A DNA stretch of 64,000 bases from positions 8,370,001 to 8,434,000 of the forward strand of contig NZ_CP030073.1 in NCBI RefSeq assembly GCF_003261055.1. Reading direction: 5' to 3'. Under the pieces are notes generated by a model, which saw only the letters and a program-made list of their open reading frames with translations, did not search any database and was not told where the DNA came from. Positions 43,635 to 52,091 of this stretch are shown here, in pieces (positions within the stretch are counted from its first letter, which is position 1; every line of letters begins with the position of its first letter). The stretch is from Streptomyces cadmiisoli. Its GTDB lineage: Bacteria; Actinomycetota; Actinomycetes; Streptomycetales; Streptomycetaceae. The translations under genes and the position numbers were made by a program.

Positions 43635-43763
43635 AACAGCCGGGACGCAAGCCGTTCGTTCCCGTTCGACCGACCGCATGCCGGGGTGCGTCGGCGGTCG
43701 CGGACGCCCACCGGTCACCAGTCAGGGGCTGTGACCCGGGCATTCGCTCAGGGAGAGGCCCGT

Positions 43764-44744
43764 TTAGAGGAGGGCGCCTGATGCCGGGTCGGACTCGACC
43801 TTCGGGTGGTGCAGCCGCCCGGGAAGCCGTGCGGCGAGGAAGTCGATCAGTCGGCTGACGCGTCGCGGGACGTGTACGTCGTCCTCGACCAGCGCGTAGA
43901 TGTCGGCGGACGGCGTCGGGATGTGCGGCAGCACATGGACGAGTTCCCCGCGGTCGAGATGCGGGCGGATGTGCCACTCCGACCGCATGATCACTCCCCG
44001 TCCCTCCAGGGCCCAGCCCGTCACCACGTCACCGTCGTTGCTCGACAGGCCGCCGTGGACCCGCAGATGACGAGGGCTTGCGGCATCACCGAAGCGCCAG
44101 AGCGCGAAATCGCTCTCGTTCTCGCGCAGCACGATGCAGTTGTGGCCGGCCAGGTCCTCGATGCTTGCGGGGGCGCCGTGCCGGGCGAGATACGAGGGTG
44201 CCGCGCACGGCAGACGTCGGTTCTCGGCCAGGCGGCGCATCCTCAGGGAGGAGTCGGGCGGTGTGCCCACGTGTACGGCCACGTCGAACTCCCGCCGGTG
44301 GGGCCGCAGCGGGAGGTCGGAGGTCTGCAGCCTCACGTGCAGTTCGGGGTGGGCCTCCGCGAACTCGCCGAGCAGGGGGGCGATGTGTGCGCGTCCGAGG
44401 CCGAGGGTGGCCTCGACGACCAGGGATCCGCGCAGGCGGTCCGAGCGGTCGGTGACCGAGTCCTCCAGCTCGCGCACCTGGTCGAGGATCGCCTCGACGC
44501 GCGCCGCGTAGAGCTTGCCTTCCGAGGTCAGGACGAGCCGGCGGGCGCCTCGCTGCACGAGCCGGACGTCCAGCCGGCGTTCGAGCGCGCTGAGCCGCTT
44601 GCTGACGACGGGCAGAGAGCATCCGAGTTCCCGCGACGCGGCGGTGAGGGTCTCGCTGGAGGCGACCACCCGGAAGAACTCCAGGTCGTCCAGGGACGAG
44701 CGGTTCCTGCCGCCCCGCTGCCCGGGAGGGCGGATGCTTTCCAT
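43764..44744 (-). CDS. LysR-family regulator
   Basis: A 326-residue LysR protein with the helix-turn-helix in LEFFRVVASSETLTAASRELGCSLPVVSKRLSALERRL, split here as helix and recognition helix (SLPVVSKRLSALE), and a periplasmic-binding-like effector domain. It resembles the DmlR/TtuA subgroup that controls D-malate or tartrate genes, which fits the divergent tartrate dehydrogenase-like gene 155 bases away. Confidence 0.88.
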   Translation of the reverse strand: MESIRPPGQRGGRNRSSLDDLEFFRVVASSETLTAASRELGCSLPVVSKRLSALERRLDVRLVQRGARRLVLTSEGKLYAARVEAILDQVRELEDSVTDRSDRLRGSLVVEATLGLGRAHIAPLLGEFAEAHPELHVRLQTSDLPLRPHRREFDVAVHVGTPPDSSLRMRRLAENRRLPCAAPSYLARHGAPASIEDLAGHNCIVLRENESDFALWRFGDAASPRHLRVHGGLSSNDGDVVTGWALEGRGVIMRSEWHIRPHLDRGELVHVLPHIPTPSADIYALVEDDVHVPRRVSRLIDFLAARLPGRLHHPKVESDPASGALL

Positions 44745-44826
44745 GAGCGAAAGGCTACCTTGCCCGCCGTGGTCTTGTAACAGGCATAGCCGCTGGCCAG
44801 GGTGGAGCCCAGGTCGAACGTCGGCC

Positions 44827-44849
44827 GATGCCCCCGTCCGAGGGGCATC
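44827..44849. promoter_or_regulatory. Inverted repeat in the LysR/decarboxylase intergenic region
   Basis: GATGCCCC (44827-44834) and GGGGCATC (44842-44849) form an 8-bp perfect inverted repeat with a 7-base spacer, 50 bases upstream of the dehydrogenase start. A LysR recognition site is plausible; the spacing is not the classical T-N11-A. Confidence 0.5.
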
Positions 44850-44899
44850 CCGCTTCACCCGCCGACGCAACAAGGTCACGAGTGCTGAGGAGTGGTTTC

Positions 44900-46030
44900 G
44901 TGCCGCAGAGTTATCGGATCGCGGCGGTCCCGGGCGACGGGATCGGCCGCGAGGTCGTCCCCGAGGGGCTGAGGTGCCTGCGAGCCGCCGCGGAGGTGCA
45001 CGGGTTCGCGCTGGATGTCACCGAGTTCGACTTCGCCAGCGCCGACTACTGGTCGCGGCACGGTGCGATGCTCCCCGACGACTGGCGGACCCGGCTCGGC
45101 ACGTTCGACGCGATCTTCTTCGGCGCGGTCGGCTGGCCCGAGGTGGTGCCGGACCACGTCTCGTTGTGGGGCAGCCTCCTGCAACTGCGCCGGGGCTTCG
45201 ACCAGTACGTCAATCTCCGTCCGGTGCGGCTGCTGCGCGGCGTACGCAGTCCTCTGCGCGATCACCGTCCCGGCGACATCGACTTCTACGTCGTACGGGA
45301 GAACACCGAGGGCGAGTACTCCAGCATCGGCGGCCGGATCTTCGAGGGAACCGACCGCGAGACGGTCATGCAGGAGACGGTCATGACCCGGATCGGAGTC
45401 GACCGTGTGCTGCGCTACGCCTTCGAACTCGCCGCGAGCCGACCGCGCAAGCACCTGACCTGGGCGACGAAGAGCAACGGCATCTCGATCTCCATGCCCT
45501 ACTGGGACGAGCGTGCGGTCGAGATGGCGGCGCGGTATCCCGAAGTGACCGCGGACAAGGACCACATCGACATCCTGGCCGCGAAGTTCGTCCTGCGGCC
45601 CGGCCACTACGACGTCGTCGTCGCCAGCAACCTCTTCGGCGACATCCTCTCCGACCTGGGGCCCGCCTGCACCGGCACGATCGGTATCGCGCCCAGCGCC
45701 AACATCAATCCCGACCGCACCTACCCGAGCCTGTTCGAGCCGGTGCACGGCTCGGCCCCCGACATCGCGGGCCTCGGCATCGCCAACCCGGTCGGGCAGA
45801 TCTGGAGCGGGGCCATGATGCTCGACCACCTCGGTGAGCACGAGGCGGCCGAACACGTCGTGGCCGCGATCGAGAGCGTGCTCGACGAGCAGCCGGAAGT
45901 GGTCACCCCGGACCTCGGCGGCAGGGGCACCACGGTGGGGCTCGGCAAGGCGATCGCGGCCCGGATCGCGGCGGGCCCGGCACCCGTGGACGTCGGTGCC
46001 TCGGCCGAGGAGGCGACCACGGCGTCATGA
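44900..46030 (+). CDS. Tartrate/D-malate dehydrogenase family oxidative decarboxylase
   Basis: A 376-residue isocitrate/isopropylmalate dehydrogenase-fold enzyme with GAGGAG seven bases before GTG 44900. AAVPGDGIGREVVPEGLRCL, LLQLRRGFDQYVNLRPVRLL, FYVVRENTEGEYSSIGGR, ATKSNGISISMPYWDE and NLFGDILSDLGPACTGTIGIAPSANINP follow the TtuC/DmlA subgroup, which oxidises and decarboxylates D-malate or tartrate using NAD+ and a divalent metal. First gene of the operon with an MFS carrier, a 2-hydroxyacid dehydrogenase and AtuA/DUF4387 proteins. Confidence 0.9.
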   Translation: MPQSYRIAAVPGDGIGREVVPEGLRCLRAAAEVHGFALDVTEFDFASADYWSRHGAMLPDDWRTRLGTFDAIFFGAVGWPEVVPDHVSLWGSLLQLRRGFDQYVNLRPVRLLRGVRSPLRDHRPGDIDFYVVRENTEGEYSSIGGRIFEGTDRETVMQETVMTRIGVDRVLRYAFELAASRPRKHLTWATKSNGISISMPYWDERAVEMAARYPEVTADKDHIDILAAKFVLRPGHYDVVVASNLFGDILSDLGPACTGTIGIAPSANINPDRTYPSLFEPVHGSAPDIAGLGIANPVGQIWSGAMMLDHLGEHEAAEHVVAAIESVLDEQPEVVTPDLGGRGTTVGLGKAIAARIAAGPAPVDVGASAEEATTAS

Positions 46031-46281
46031 CCGTTCCGCTTCCGGGTCTCGCCGACCTTGAGGCCGGCCTGCCCGAAGGAGTCCCGGACACGGTCCGAAC
46101 CAGGCCGCCGATGCCCTGACCTCGTCGTCGGCACCGACAGCGACGGGGCCCGCGTCCCGCGGACGCCCGAGCCGAGCCCGAGGCGGCTGCCACACGGTGT
46201 GACCGCCATCACCGCCTCCGCAACCAGCAGCACTTCATCCGACAGCCGCCGGACCGGCGGCAGCGCGAAGGGACGACCCCT

Positions 46282-47571
46282 ATGACGACGACGTCGGCAG
46301 GGCAGCGCTCACGCACCCGGCGCATCACGTTCCTGGTCGCTCTCGCGGTCTTCGCGCAGGAGTCGACCTGGAACTTCTACGAGTCGCAAGTCCCGCCGCT
46401 GCTGCGGGAGCACATCGCCAGCGCGGCCCTGGTGGGCCTCCTGATGGGCATGGACAACCTGCTGGGGATCTTCATCCAGCCCTGGATCGGCAACCGCTCC
46501 GACCGCACCCGGACGTCGTGGGGCCGGCGCATTCCCTACCTCGTGGCGGGGATGCCCGTGGCCGCCGCACTGTTCGTCGCCATCCCGCACACCGCGGCGT
46601 CCCTGCCGTCCCTGATCGCGGTGATGTTCGCCTACGCCCTCGTCGCCAACACCTTCAAACCGATCGCCGAAGCGCTCGTACCGGACTTCATCGCGCCCGA
46701 GCGACGCAGCCGGGCCAACGCCGCGGTCAAGATCGCCTCCAGTCTCACCACGATCGTGGCCGCGCTGATCAGCATCTTCCTCGTCGACGACCATCCGCAC
46801 ATCGCCTTCGCGATCCCCGCGGCCATCATGCTGCTGTCGATGGGCGTGCTCGCGGCCACCGTGCGCGACAGCCGCTCTCCCGCCTACCAGGCCGTGCTGG
46901 CGGAGAGTCAGCAGGAGACGGCTCGCCCGGCGAAGTCACGCGTGCGCGACATCCTGGCCCAGATCGTCAAGGACGCCGACCGCAGCCGGCTGCTGCTCCT
47001 CGTCGCCATTCTGCTCTTCGGTTGTGCCTGGGCCGCGTCCCGGTCGCTGGTGACGCCGTACGGCATGGAGGCCCTCGACATGTCCCGCGGCGACGCCGGC
47101 GGCCTGACGCTGCCGAGCGGCGTCGCCTTCCTCCTGGCCGCCTACCCGGCGGCCATGCTCGCCGAGCGGTACGGACGCCTTCGCGCCATGGCGGTGGGCA
47201 TGTCGGTCTTCGCCGCCGCCCTGATCCTGGGCACGCTCGTCCAGACGCCCACCGGTACCGTCGTGGCGCTGTGCGTCGCGGCGGCCGGAGCGAGCAGCTT
47301 CCTCGTCAACGCCGTCGTCGTCCTGTGGAACCTCGCCCCGTCGGCCCACGTTTTCGGGACGTACGCCGGCCTGTACACCGTCAGTTGGGCGGGCGGCGGC
47401 TTCCTGGGCCCGGCCCTGGTCGGCGCGATGGTCGACGTCAACGGCTGGCCCCTGATGCTCGTCGACATCGCCGTCATCGCCTCGCTCGCCCTTGTCGTCA
47501 TCGCCAGGATCCACAGGCTCCAGCGGCGAGCGGCCACGGCCGTCACGAAGCAGCCGACCACACCGCTGTGA
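46282..47571 (+). CDS. MFS transporter
   Basis: A 429-residue, 12-helix major facilitator with GAAGGGA before ATG 46282. The loop GIFIQPWIGNRSDRTRTSWGRRIPYLV is typical of the glycoside/sugar-type branch (SLC45/GPH-like), and NTFKPIAEALVPDFIAPERRSRAN follows. It lies 251 bases after the decarboxylase and 47 bases before the hydroxyacid dehydrogenase, so it probably imports the substrate of this operon. The 251-base gap upstream shows no gene. Confidence 0.87.
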   Translation: MTTTSAGQRSRTRRITFLVALAVFAQESTWNFYESQVPPLLREHIASAALVGLLMGMDNLLGIFIQPWIGNRSDRTRTSWGRRIPYLVAGMPVAAALFVAIPHTAASLPSLIAVMFAYALVANTFKPIAEALVPDFIAPERRSRANAAVKIASSLTTIVAALISIFLVDDHPHIAFAIPAAIMLLSMGVLAATVRDSRSPAYQAVLAESQQETARPAKSRVRDILAQIVKDADRSRLLLLVAILLFGCAWAASRSLVTPYGMEALDMSRGDAGGLTLPSGVAFLLAAYPAAMLAERYGRLRAMAVGMSVFAAALILGTLVQTPTGTVVALCVAAAGASSFLVNAVVVLWNLAPSAHVFGTYAGLYTVSWAGGGFLGPALVGAMVDVNGWPLMLVDIAVIASLALVVIARIHRLQRRAATAVTKQPTTPL

Positions 47572-47618
47572 GCCCGCCACCCGGCCCGCCCAGCACAGCA
47601 GCCAGAAATGAGGACCGT

Positions 47619-48605
47619 GTGCCCCGCATCCTGATCACGACGGACCACCTGCGACCCGGTGACGAGACCGACCGCCACCTTCGCGCCCACGGCCACACGA
47701 CGGTCCACTCCCCGCTGATCGGCCGCCGAGACCCCGAAGACCTCGTCAAGGCCCTCGACGGCATCGACGCGGCACTCGTCGGACACGAGCCCCTGACCGC
47801 CGACGTGCTGTCCCGGGCGTCCCGGCTGCGCGCCGTCGTCCGCACCGGCGTGGGCTACGACACGATCGACGTCGTCGCCGCGGGCCGGCTGGGCATCTCG
47901 GTGAGCAACCTGCCGGGGGTCAACGCCAACGCGGTGGCCGAGTACACGATCGGTCTGCTGCTGGCGGCGGCGCGCGGACTGGTGCAGAGCGCGACGGGAG
48001 TGGCGGCCGGCGGCTGGCCCAGGGACGACGGCCGCGAACTGCGCGGGTCGACGCTCGGCCTGCTCGGGTACGGAGCGGCAGCGCGGGCCGTCGTTCCCCT
48101 GGCGCAGTCGTTCGGGATGCGTCTGCTGTGCACCACCGGAGTGCCCGAGGACGAGCGAACCGATGCGTCGGTGAGCTTCGTCGACCTTCCGGAACTGCTC
48201 GCGGCCGCCGACTATGTCTCCGTGCACACCGCCCTGACGGAGCGCTCACGCGGTCTCCTCGGCGCCGCGGCCTTCCGCCGGATGAAGCCGACGGCGGTCC
48301 TGGTCAACACCGCGCGAGGAGCGGTGGTTGACGAGCGCGCCCTCGCCGATGCCGTGCGCACGGGGCAGATCGCCGGGGCGGCCCTCGACGTGGTGAGCGA
48401 GGAGCCGCTCGCCGCGGACAGCCCGCTGCGCGGCGTCGAGGGCATCGTCGTCTACTCCCATCTCGCCGGACAGACCACCGAAGCCCGCGCGGCCGCCGGT
48501 CTCCAGGGGGCGGCCGAGGTGGTGGCTGCCCTCGCCGGGCGCCCCCGGTTCGCCGTCAACGCTCACCTGCTGCCCCGCCCGCCCGGCTCCGGCGGGACGG
48601 GGTGA
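47619..48605 (+). CDS. D-2-hydroxyacid dehydrogenase (phosphoglycerate dehydrogenase-like)
   Basis: About 328 residues from GTG 47619 with GAGGA upstream. The NAD loop LGLLGYGAAARAVVPLAQ, the catalytic Arg in LVNTARGAVVDE, Glu in VVSEEPLA and His in VYSHLAGQTTEA are all in place. The histidine context (SHxxGxT) is normal. It would interconvert a 2-keto and a 2-hydroxy acid. The stop overlaps a possible upstream start of the AtuA-family gene. Confidence 0.88.
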   Translation: MPRILITTDHLRPGDETDRHLRAHGHTTVHSPLIGRRDPEDLVKALDGIDAALVGHEPLTADVLSRASRLRAVVRTGVGYDTIDVVAAGRLGISVSNLPGVNANAVAEYTIGLLLAAARGLVQSATGVAAGGWPRDDGRELRGSTLGLLGYGAAARAVVPLAQSFGMRLLCTTGVPEDERTDASVSFVDLPELLAAADYVSVHTALTERSRGLLGAAAFRRMKPTAVLVNTARGAVVDERALADAVRTGQIAGAALDVVSEEPLAADSPLRGVEGIVVYSHLAGQTTEARAAAGLQGAAEVVAALAGRPRFAVNAHLLPRPPGSGGTG

Positions 48606-48655
48606 ACACCCGACCCACCCACATCCACGCACCGACTGTGAGACGGAAGAGGAAC

Positions 48656-50041
48656 ATGGACAACGAACCGGTCGACTTCGTCACGGTCCTCGCGCCGAAC
48701 GGCATGCTCGGCGCGGGCTTCCCCGAGGCCACCATCGAGCGGGGTCTGCGACTCGGCGCCGATGTGATCTCCGTCGACGGGGGGAGCACCGACTCCGGCC
48801 CCTACTACCTCGGCGCGTCGCAGCCCAAGACCACGCGCGCGGCGGTCGCCCGCGACCTTCGCATCCTGCTGAAAGCGGCAGCGGGGGCCGGAATTCCGCT
48901 GATCGTGGGCTCGTGCGGGACCAGTGGCACCGACGACGGGGTCGACTGGGTCGCGGACATCGTCGCCGACGTCCAAGCCGACGAAGGGCTGGAGCTGCGC
49001 GTGGCGCGGATCTACAGCGAACAGGACGCCGGTGAACTGAAGAAGCGCCTGGACGCCGGCCGGATCCACGCCCTGCCTCCTACAGGGGAGCTACGGCCGG
49101 AAACGCTGGACAACTGCACACACATCGTCGGCGTGATGGGACACGAGCCGATCGTCGCCGCGCTCGAAGCGGGCGCAGACGTCGTACTGGCAGGCCGCGC
49201 CACCGACACGGCCATCGCCGCCGCCTACCCGCTCATGCGGGGAATGCCCGCGGGGCCGACATGGCACGCAGCCAAAATCATCGAGTGCGGCGGGCAATGC
49301 ACCACCAACCCGCGCGCCGGCGGGGTACTCGCCACCATCGACGCGAACGGCTTCTCCATCGAACCGCTCGACCCGACGGTGGCCTGCACACCGGTCTCGG
49401 TCGCGGCCCACATGCTCTACGAGACCGCGAACCCCTTCGAGATGCGCGAACCCGACGGCACACTGGACGTCCGCGAGGCCGCCTACACCGCTCGCGACGA
49501 CCGCACGGTGCGAGTGGAGGGTTCGCAGTTCCACGTCGCCGAACAGCACACCATCAAGCTGGAAGGCGCCCGGATCGCCGGCTACGAGACCATGTCGTTC
49601 ACCGCGATCCGGGACCCGCACATCCTCGCCGACATCGAAGCCTGGGCCGATCTCCTGAGCACCGTGATCAAGCAGAGGGTGGAGCAGACGATCGGCCTTA
49701 GCCAGGACAAGTACGCCTTCGACGTGCGCCTCTACGGCTACAACGCCGTGCTGGGAGACCTCGAACCGGCTCAGGGTGCACCGCGGGAGGTGGGGGTCAT
49801 GCTGCTGGTCAACGCGCCGGACCAGGCCACCGCCACCGCCGTCGCCAAGATCGCCAACCCGTTGATGCTGCACCTGCCGACGGCCGACATGGACTACTTG
49901 CCGAGCCTCGCGTTCGCCACCTCACCCGCCGAGATCGAGCGCGGACCCGCCTACGAGTTCGTGCTCAACCACGTCGTCGACAGCGTCACCCCCACCGACA
50001 TGTTCCGCATCGAATTCGAGGAGGCTGCGCACCATGACTGA
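48656..50041 (+). CDS. AtuA-family protein (DUF1446, acyclic terpene utilisation-like)
   Basis: A 461-residue protein with GAGGA before ATG 48656. ERGLRLGADVISVDGGSTDSGPYYLG, GCGTSGTDDGVDWV-type GSCGTSGTDDGVDW and MGHEPIVAALEAGADVVLAGRATDTAI are hallmark segments of the AtuA family. AtuA belongs to the acyclic terpene (citronellol/geranyl-CoA) pathway, but none of the biotin carboxylase or acyl-CoA genes of that pathway occur here. Paired with a DUF4387 protein by an 8-base overlap, it is more likely a subunit of a hydratase/lyase-type enzyme on hydroxy acids; that is inference. Confidence 0.83.
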   Translation: MDNEPVDFVTVLAPNGMLGAGFPEATIERGLRLGADVISVDGGSTDSGPYYLGASQPKTTRAAVARDLRILLKAAAGAGIPLIVGSCGTSGTDDGVDWVADIVADVQADEGLELRVARIYSEQDAGELKKRLDAGRIHALPPTGELRPETLDNCTHIVGVMGHEPIVAALEAGADVVLAGRATDTAIAAAYPLMRGMPAGPTWHAAKIIECGGQCTTNPRAGGVLATIDANGFSIEPLDPTVACTPVSVAAHMLYETANPFEMREPDGTLDVREAAYTARDDRTVRVEGSQFHVAEQHTIKLEGARIAGYETMSFTAIRDPHILADIEAWADLLSTVIKQRVEQTIGLSQDKYAFDVRLYGYNAVLGDLEPAQGAPREVGVMLLVNAPDQATATAVAKIANPLMLHLPTADMDYLPSLAFATSPAEIERGPAYEFVLNHVVDSVTPTDMFRIEFEEAAHHD

Positions 50042-50381
50042 GACCGGCCCGACCACGCTCGCGGACCTGGCACTCGAGATCCGGTCCAAGAACGCCGGCC
50101 CGTTCTGGGTCACCATGGAGTTGTTCCTGCGCGACGAGGACGGATACCGCGTCGCCGCGGACGAATCGTTCCTCAACGAGCACACGGTCGCCGGGCTCTA
50201 CGGAATCGACGCGGCGCAGATCCAGATGTTCCGTATCCCGTCGCTGCACGTCGTGAAGATCTCCTTCCCCCGCCCCGTCAGCCAGGCCTCGCTCCGCGAC
50301 CGTGACATCCACTCGGGCCAGCACCACGTCCCACTGGCGCTCCTGCCCGTACCCGGTACGGGCAACGTCGTCCGGGAGTGA
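50034..50381 (+). CDS. DUF4387 family protein
   Basis: A 115-residue protein with LADLALEIRSKNAGPFWVTMELFL, the signature start of DUF4387, and DRDIHSGQHHVPLALLPV near the C-terminus with three histidines that could bind metal. DUF4387 proteins are repeatedly encoded next to AtuA-like proteins and probably act with them. The 8-base overlap supports coupled synthesis. Last gene of the operon. Confidence 0.85.
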   Translation: MTETGPTTLADLALEIRSKNAGPFWVTMELFLRDEDGYRVAADESFLNEHTVAGLYGIDAAQIQMFRIPSLHVVKISFPRPVSQASLRDRDIHSGQHHVPLALLPVPGTGNVVRE

Positions 50382-50538
50382 GCAGGACCGGCCCGCGTTC
50401 GCCTGGAGGGCGTTGCCGTTGCTGCGTGCGGGCCGACCTGAGGGCGGGTCGCCCACGTCCGCAGGGGCCACCCTCGGTGCCGACAAGGCGCCCGTGGACC
50501 CGTGAGGTTCGGGCGACCGGCGGGACCGGAGAGGCGCC

Positions 50539-50955
50539 CTACGTCCCCGCCGGTCGGTGGGCGTGATGCCGTACGTCGAGCTGGTGGCAGACGACGAGCA
50601 GGGCCAGGGTGATGCCCGCACCGGCCATGCCGGTCGAGGACCCGACCGCCACGGAGCCCACGAGGACTGCCGCCTCGAGGGCCAGAGCCATACGGAGGGT
50701 TCCCCGCGCCGGCACTTCCCGCAGACAGGCCCGGAGAAGCACCCAGGAGATCCGGACGGTCGAGGCGGTCACGACGATGCCGATGGCCACCACCGCCGCG
50801 ATCTTGGCTCGTATTGACGTGCCAGGTTCGTCCAGAGGGGCGAATGCCTCGATGGACAAGGGATAGAACAGGAAGGCGAAGACCGCGATGAGGACGCCCT
50901 GCGCGGCGAGCAGCAGCAGCGTCGTGATGAAGACGGCGCGGTAGGTGTTGGGCAC
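50539..50955 (-). CDS. Small integral membrane protein, unknown function
   Basis: A 138-residue protein with four hydrophobic segments (LLLLAAQGVLIAVFAFLFY, IAAVVAIGIVVTASTVRI, LALEAAVLVGSVAVG, GAGITLALLVVCHQL) and a His-rich cytoplasmic tail (HQLDVRHHAH). GTG start with AAGGGG six bases upstream. No family recognised. Confidence 0.75.
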   Translation of the reverse strand: MPNTYRAVFITTLLLLAAQGVLIAVFAFLFYPLSIEAFAPLDEPGTSIRAKIAAVVAIGIVVTASTVRISWVLLRACLREVPARGTLRMALALEAAVLVGSVAVGSSTGMAGAGITLALLVVCHQLDVRHHAHRPAGT

Positions 50956-50978
50956 TTCGGCCCCTTTCGGATCTGGTG

Positions 50979-51010
50979 GGGGTGCGGGACGGGGAGCCGT
51001 CCCGCACCCC
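50979..51010. terminator. Strong hairpin, 14-bp perfect stem
   Basis: GGGGTGCGGGACGG (50979-50992) and CCGTCCCGCACCCC (50997-51010) with loop GGAG. It lies 24 bases upstream of the small membrane protein gene, so it most likely ends transcription from something to its right on the minus strand, where only a 27-codon open frame is visible. Confidence 0.75.
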
Positions 51011-51050
51011 TAGCTGGTCACTCAGCCGATCGTGACCGGCGGTCTAAGGG

Positions 51051-51134
51051 TCAGTACCACAGGTAGGTGAGTGTTCTGTCGCTGACGCTCATCAGGCACC
51101 AGCCCGGGAGGACGGACTGCGCCTCGCTCTTCAT
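51051..51134 (-). CDS. Possible 27-residue peptide or gene remnant
   Basis: An open frame of 27 codons (MKSEAQSVLPGWCLMSVSD, then RTLTYLWY) ends 40 bases before the strong hairpin. The frame continues upstream without a start for about 25 more codons to a stop. It looks like the end of a folded protein (helix then strand) rather than random sequence, so it may be a remnant. No good ribosome binding site. The rest of the 430-base gap 50956-51385 shows no gene. Confidence 0.25.
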   Translation of the reverse strand: MKSEAQSVLPGWCLMSVSDRTLTYLWY

Positions 51135-51385
51135 CCGCTCGCTTCCGCGCGCAGATTGTTGTGCCGTGCCATCCCCGAATTCAGGGCGACGGAGATCTAT
51201 CAGAGGCGGTGATCATCACACCAGAAGTCCAAGTCTCAACAAGAGTTACCGATCACGCCAATCCGGACGTCCGAGGATCGGGCGTGATCCAATCGAGATG
51301 TTCGTCGAGCAGTCCTCGACAGGCCCTCAAGACAGGGCTGTCGGGATGGGCGTCCCCCGGGTGTCTCATGCAGGTGTAGCGGTGG

Positions 51386-52087
51386 TCAGCCGGCGGTGCG
51401 TGCCGGAGCGCCGCCACGGACCAGGGACCGAGGCCGGGGCGCGAGCAGTCCGGGCAACAATGGCAGGGCGTCGACCGCACTGCGGGCCAGTGCCACGGGC
51501 AGTCGGGAGACATCGTCCGGCAGCGTCATGCTGTCGCGGGGGACGGCGAGAACGCCCATGCCGGCGGTAGCGGCCGAGCGGATGCCGCTCGGCGAGTCTT
51601 CGACGGCCAGGCAGCAGCAGGGTGGGACCCCGACTTCGGCGGCCGCGCGCAGATACGGGTCCGGCGCCGGTTTGACCTGTGCGACGTCCTCGCCGCACAC
51701 CACAGCCCGCAACAAGCCTGCCAGGCCCAGATCTTCGAGGACCGCCTTCACGAAGCGGCGAGGACTTGCCGTAGCCACACCGACAGGCCCGTGCCGTTCG
51801 GCTTCATGGACCAACTCGACCGCTCCGGGCAGCGCACGCACGTGCCCCTGGGCGCATTCGTCGAGCATCGCGGCGGTGCAGGAGGTCACCACGTCGGTGC
51901 TGGTCACCGCATTGCCGCACAGCCCGGCGACGTACGTGGCCCAACTGCCGTTGCCGTGCAGCGCCGCGGTGTCCTCGGCGCTCCATCGGTGACCGTGGCG
52001 GGCGGCGAAGTCGGCGCACACCTGTGCCCAGCCGCCCTGGGTGTCGACGAGGGTGTCGTCGAGGTCGAAGATCGTTGCTCGGAACAC
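51386..52087 (-). CDS. HAD-superfamily phosphatase
   Basis: A 233-residue HAD hydrolase: motif I FDLDDTLVDT (nucleophile and acid Asp), motif II VATASP, conserved lysine in AQVKPAPDPYL and motif IV VEDSPSGIRSA. The cap is the small helical type of beta-phosphoglucomutase-like enzymes. It starts four bases after the RibB gene on the same strand. In Streptomyces, HAD proteins of this kind supply the phosphatase step of riboflavin synthesis, so that role is plausible. Confidence 0.87.
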   Translation of the reverse strand: MFRATIFDLDDTLVDTQGGWAQVCADFAARHGHRWSAEDTAALHGNGSWATYVAGLCGNAVTSTDVVTSCTAAMLDECAQGHVRALPGAVELVHEAERHGPVGVATASPRRFVKAVLEDLGLAGLLRAVVCGEDVAQVKPAPDPYLRAAAEVGVPPCCCLAVEDSPSGIRSAATAGMGVLAVPRDSMTLPDDVSRLPVALARSAVDALPLLPGLLAPRPRSLVRGGAPARTAG

Positions 52088-52091
52088 GCGG

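Noticed and set aside
48656..50041. Acyclic terpene degradation operon
   Set aside because: The AtuA name suggests it, but no geranyl-CoA carboxylase or beta-oxidation genes are present.
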